A DNA stretch of 64,000 nucleotides from Vreelandella malpeensis (lineage in GTDB: Bacteria; Pseudomonadota; Gammaproteobacteria; Pseudomonadales; Halomonadaceae): the NCBI RefSeq assembly GCF_020622355.1, contig NZ_WHVL01000001.1:682001-746000 (forward strand), given 5' to 3'. Positions 63,972 through 64,000 of this stretch are shown piece after piece. The notes beneath the pieces are model-generated. The model was not told where the DNA came from, searched no databases, and saw nothing but the letters and a program-made list of their open reading frames with translations. Position 1 is the stretch's first letter. Every line of letters begins with the position of its first letter. The position numbers were made by a program, and so were the translations under genes.

Positions 63972-64000
63972 CCCTATAGTCTCTAGCCTTGAAAGGCCCA

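Overview
The window is chromosome from a GC-rich gammaproteobacterium. It looks like a member of the Halomonadaceae (Halomonas or a close relative). The signs are an ectoine hydroxylase gene (ectD, made by halophiles), a Pseudomonas-type thrB next to polA, a FabY-type ketoacyl synthase beside coaD, and a TRAP/ABC-rich transport complement. No rRNA, tRNA or CRISPR array was seen.

Layout. 0-6 kb, all on the minus strand: a partial AEC carrier, glnE, dgkA, dacB and a TrmB-like methyltransferase. 6-14 kb, plus strand: fabY-coaD, a 2[4Fe-4S] ferredoxin, a MATE exporter, a short-chain fatty-acid transporter, a thioesterase, a voltage-sensor-like protein and a LysE exporter. 14-17.7 kb: small lipoproteins (I78 inhibitor family, entericidin), a HIT protein, and a NicO-type metal transporter with its DUF1007 partner. 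17.8-23.4 kb: glycerate kinase, dps, pepD, tmcA. 23.6-31 kb is a catabolic block: a TRAP transporter, then a LacI regulator plus lambda-crystallin-type dehydrogenase diverging from a HisD/HpsN-like dehydrogenase and an SDR across a palindrome-rich promoter. 31-35 kb holds a three-gene ferric iron ABC system with each gene reoriented and a Fur box before the binding protein. 35-41 kb: polA, thrB, speA. 41-46 kb is a more AT-rich stress patch: FAH-family hydrolase, Crp/Fnr regulator, DUF892 ferritin-like protein, a hydrophilic small protein, ectD.

46-52.6 kb is accessory: a ZipA-like membrane protein, an AbiE toxin-antitoxin pair, a polar amino-acid ABC operon, a chemoreceptor remnant, and an IS3-family element with a 4-bp target duplication and a transposase broken by two stops.

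52.6-63.4 kb is the most distinctive region. A low-GC minus-strand sugar operon (DegT aminotransferase, an ATP-grasp/NAD-epimerase fusion, a hexapeptide acetyltransferase) and a 1,023-residue multidomain glycosyltransferase sit directly beside two nearly identical flagellin genes and fliD. All three flagellar genes have sigma-28-type promoters with exact spacing. The arrangement is what a flagellin glycosylation island would look like. The ATP-grasp/epimerase fusion and the giant transferase are the best candidates for undescribed biochemistry in the window.
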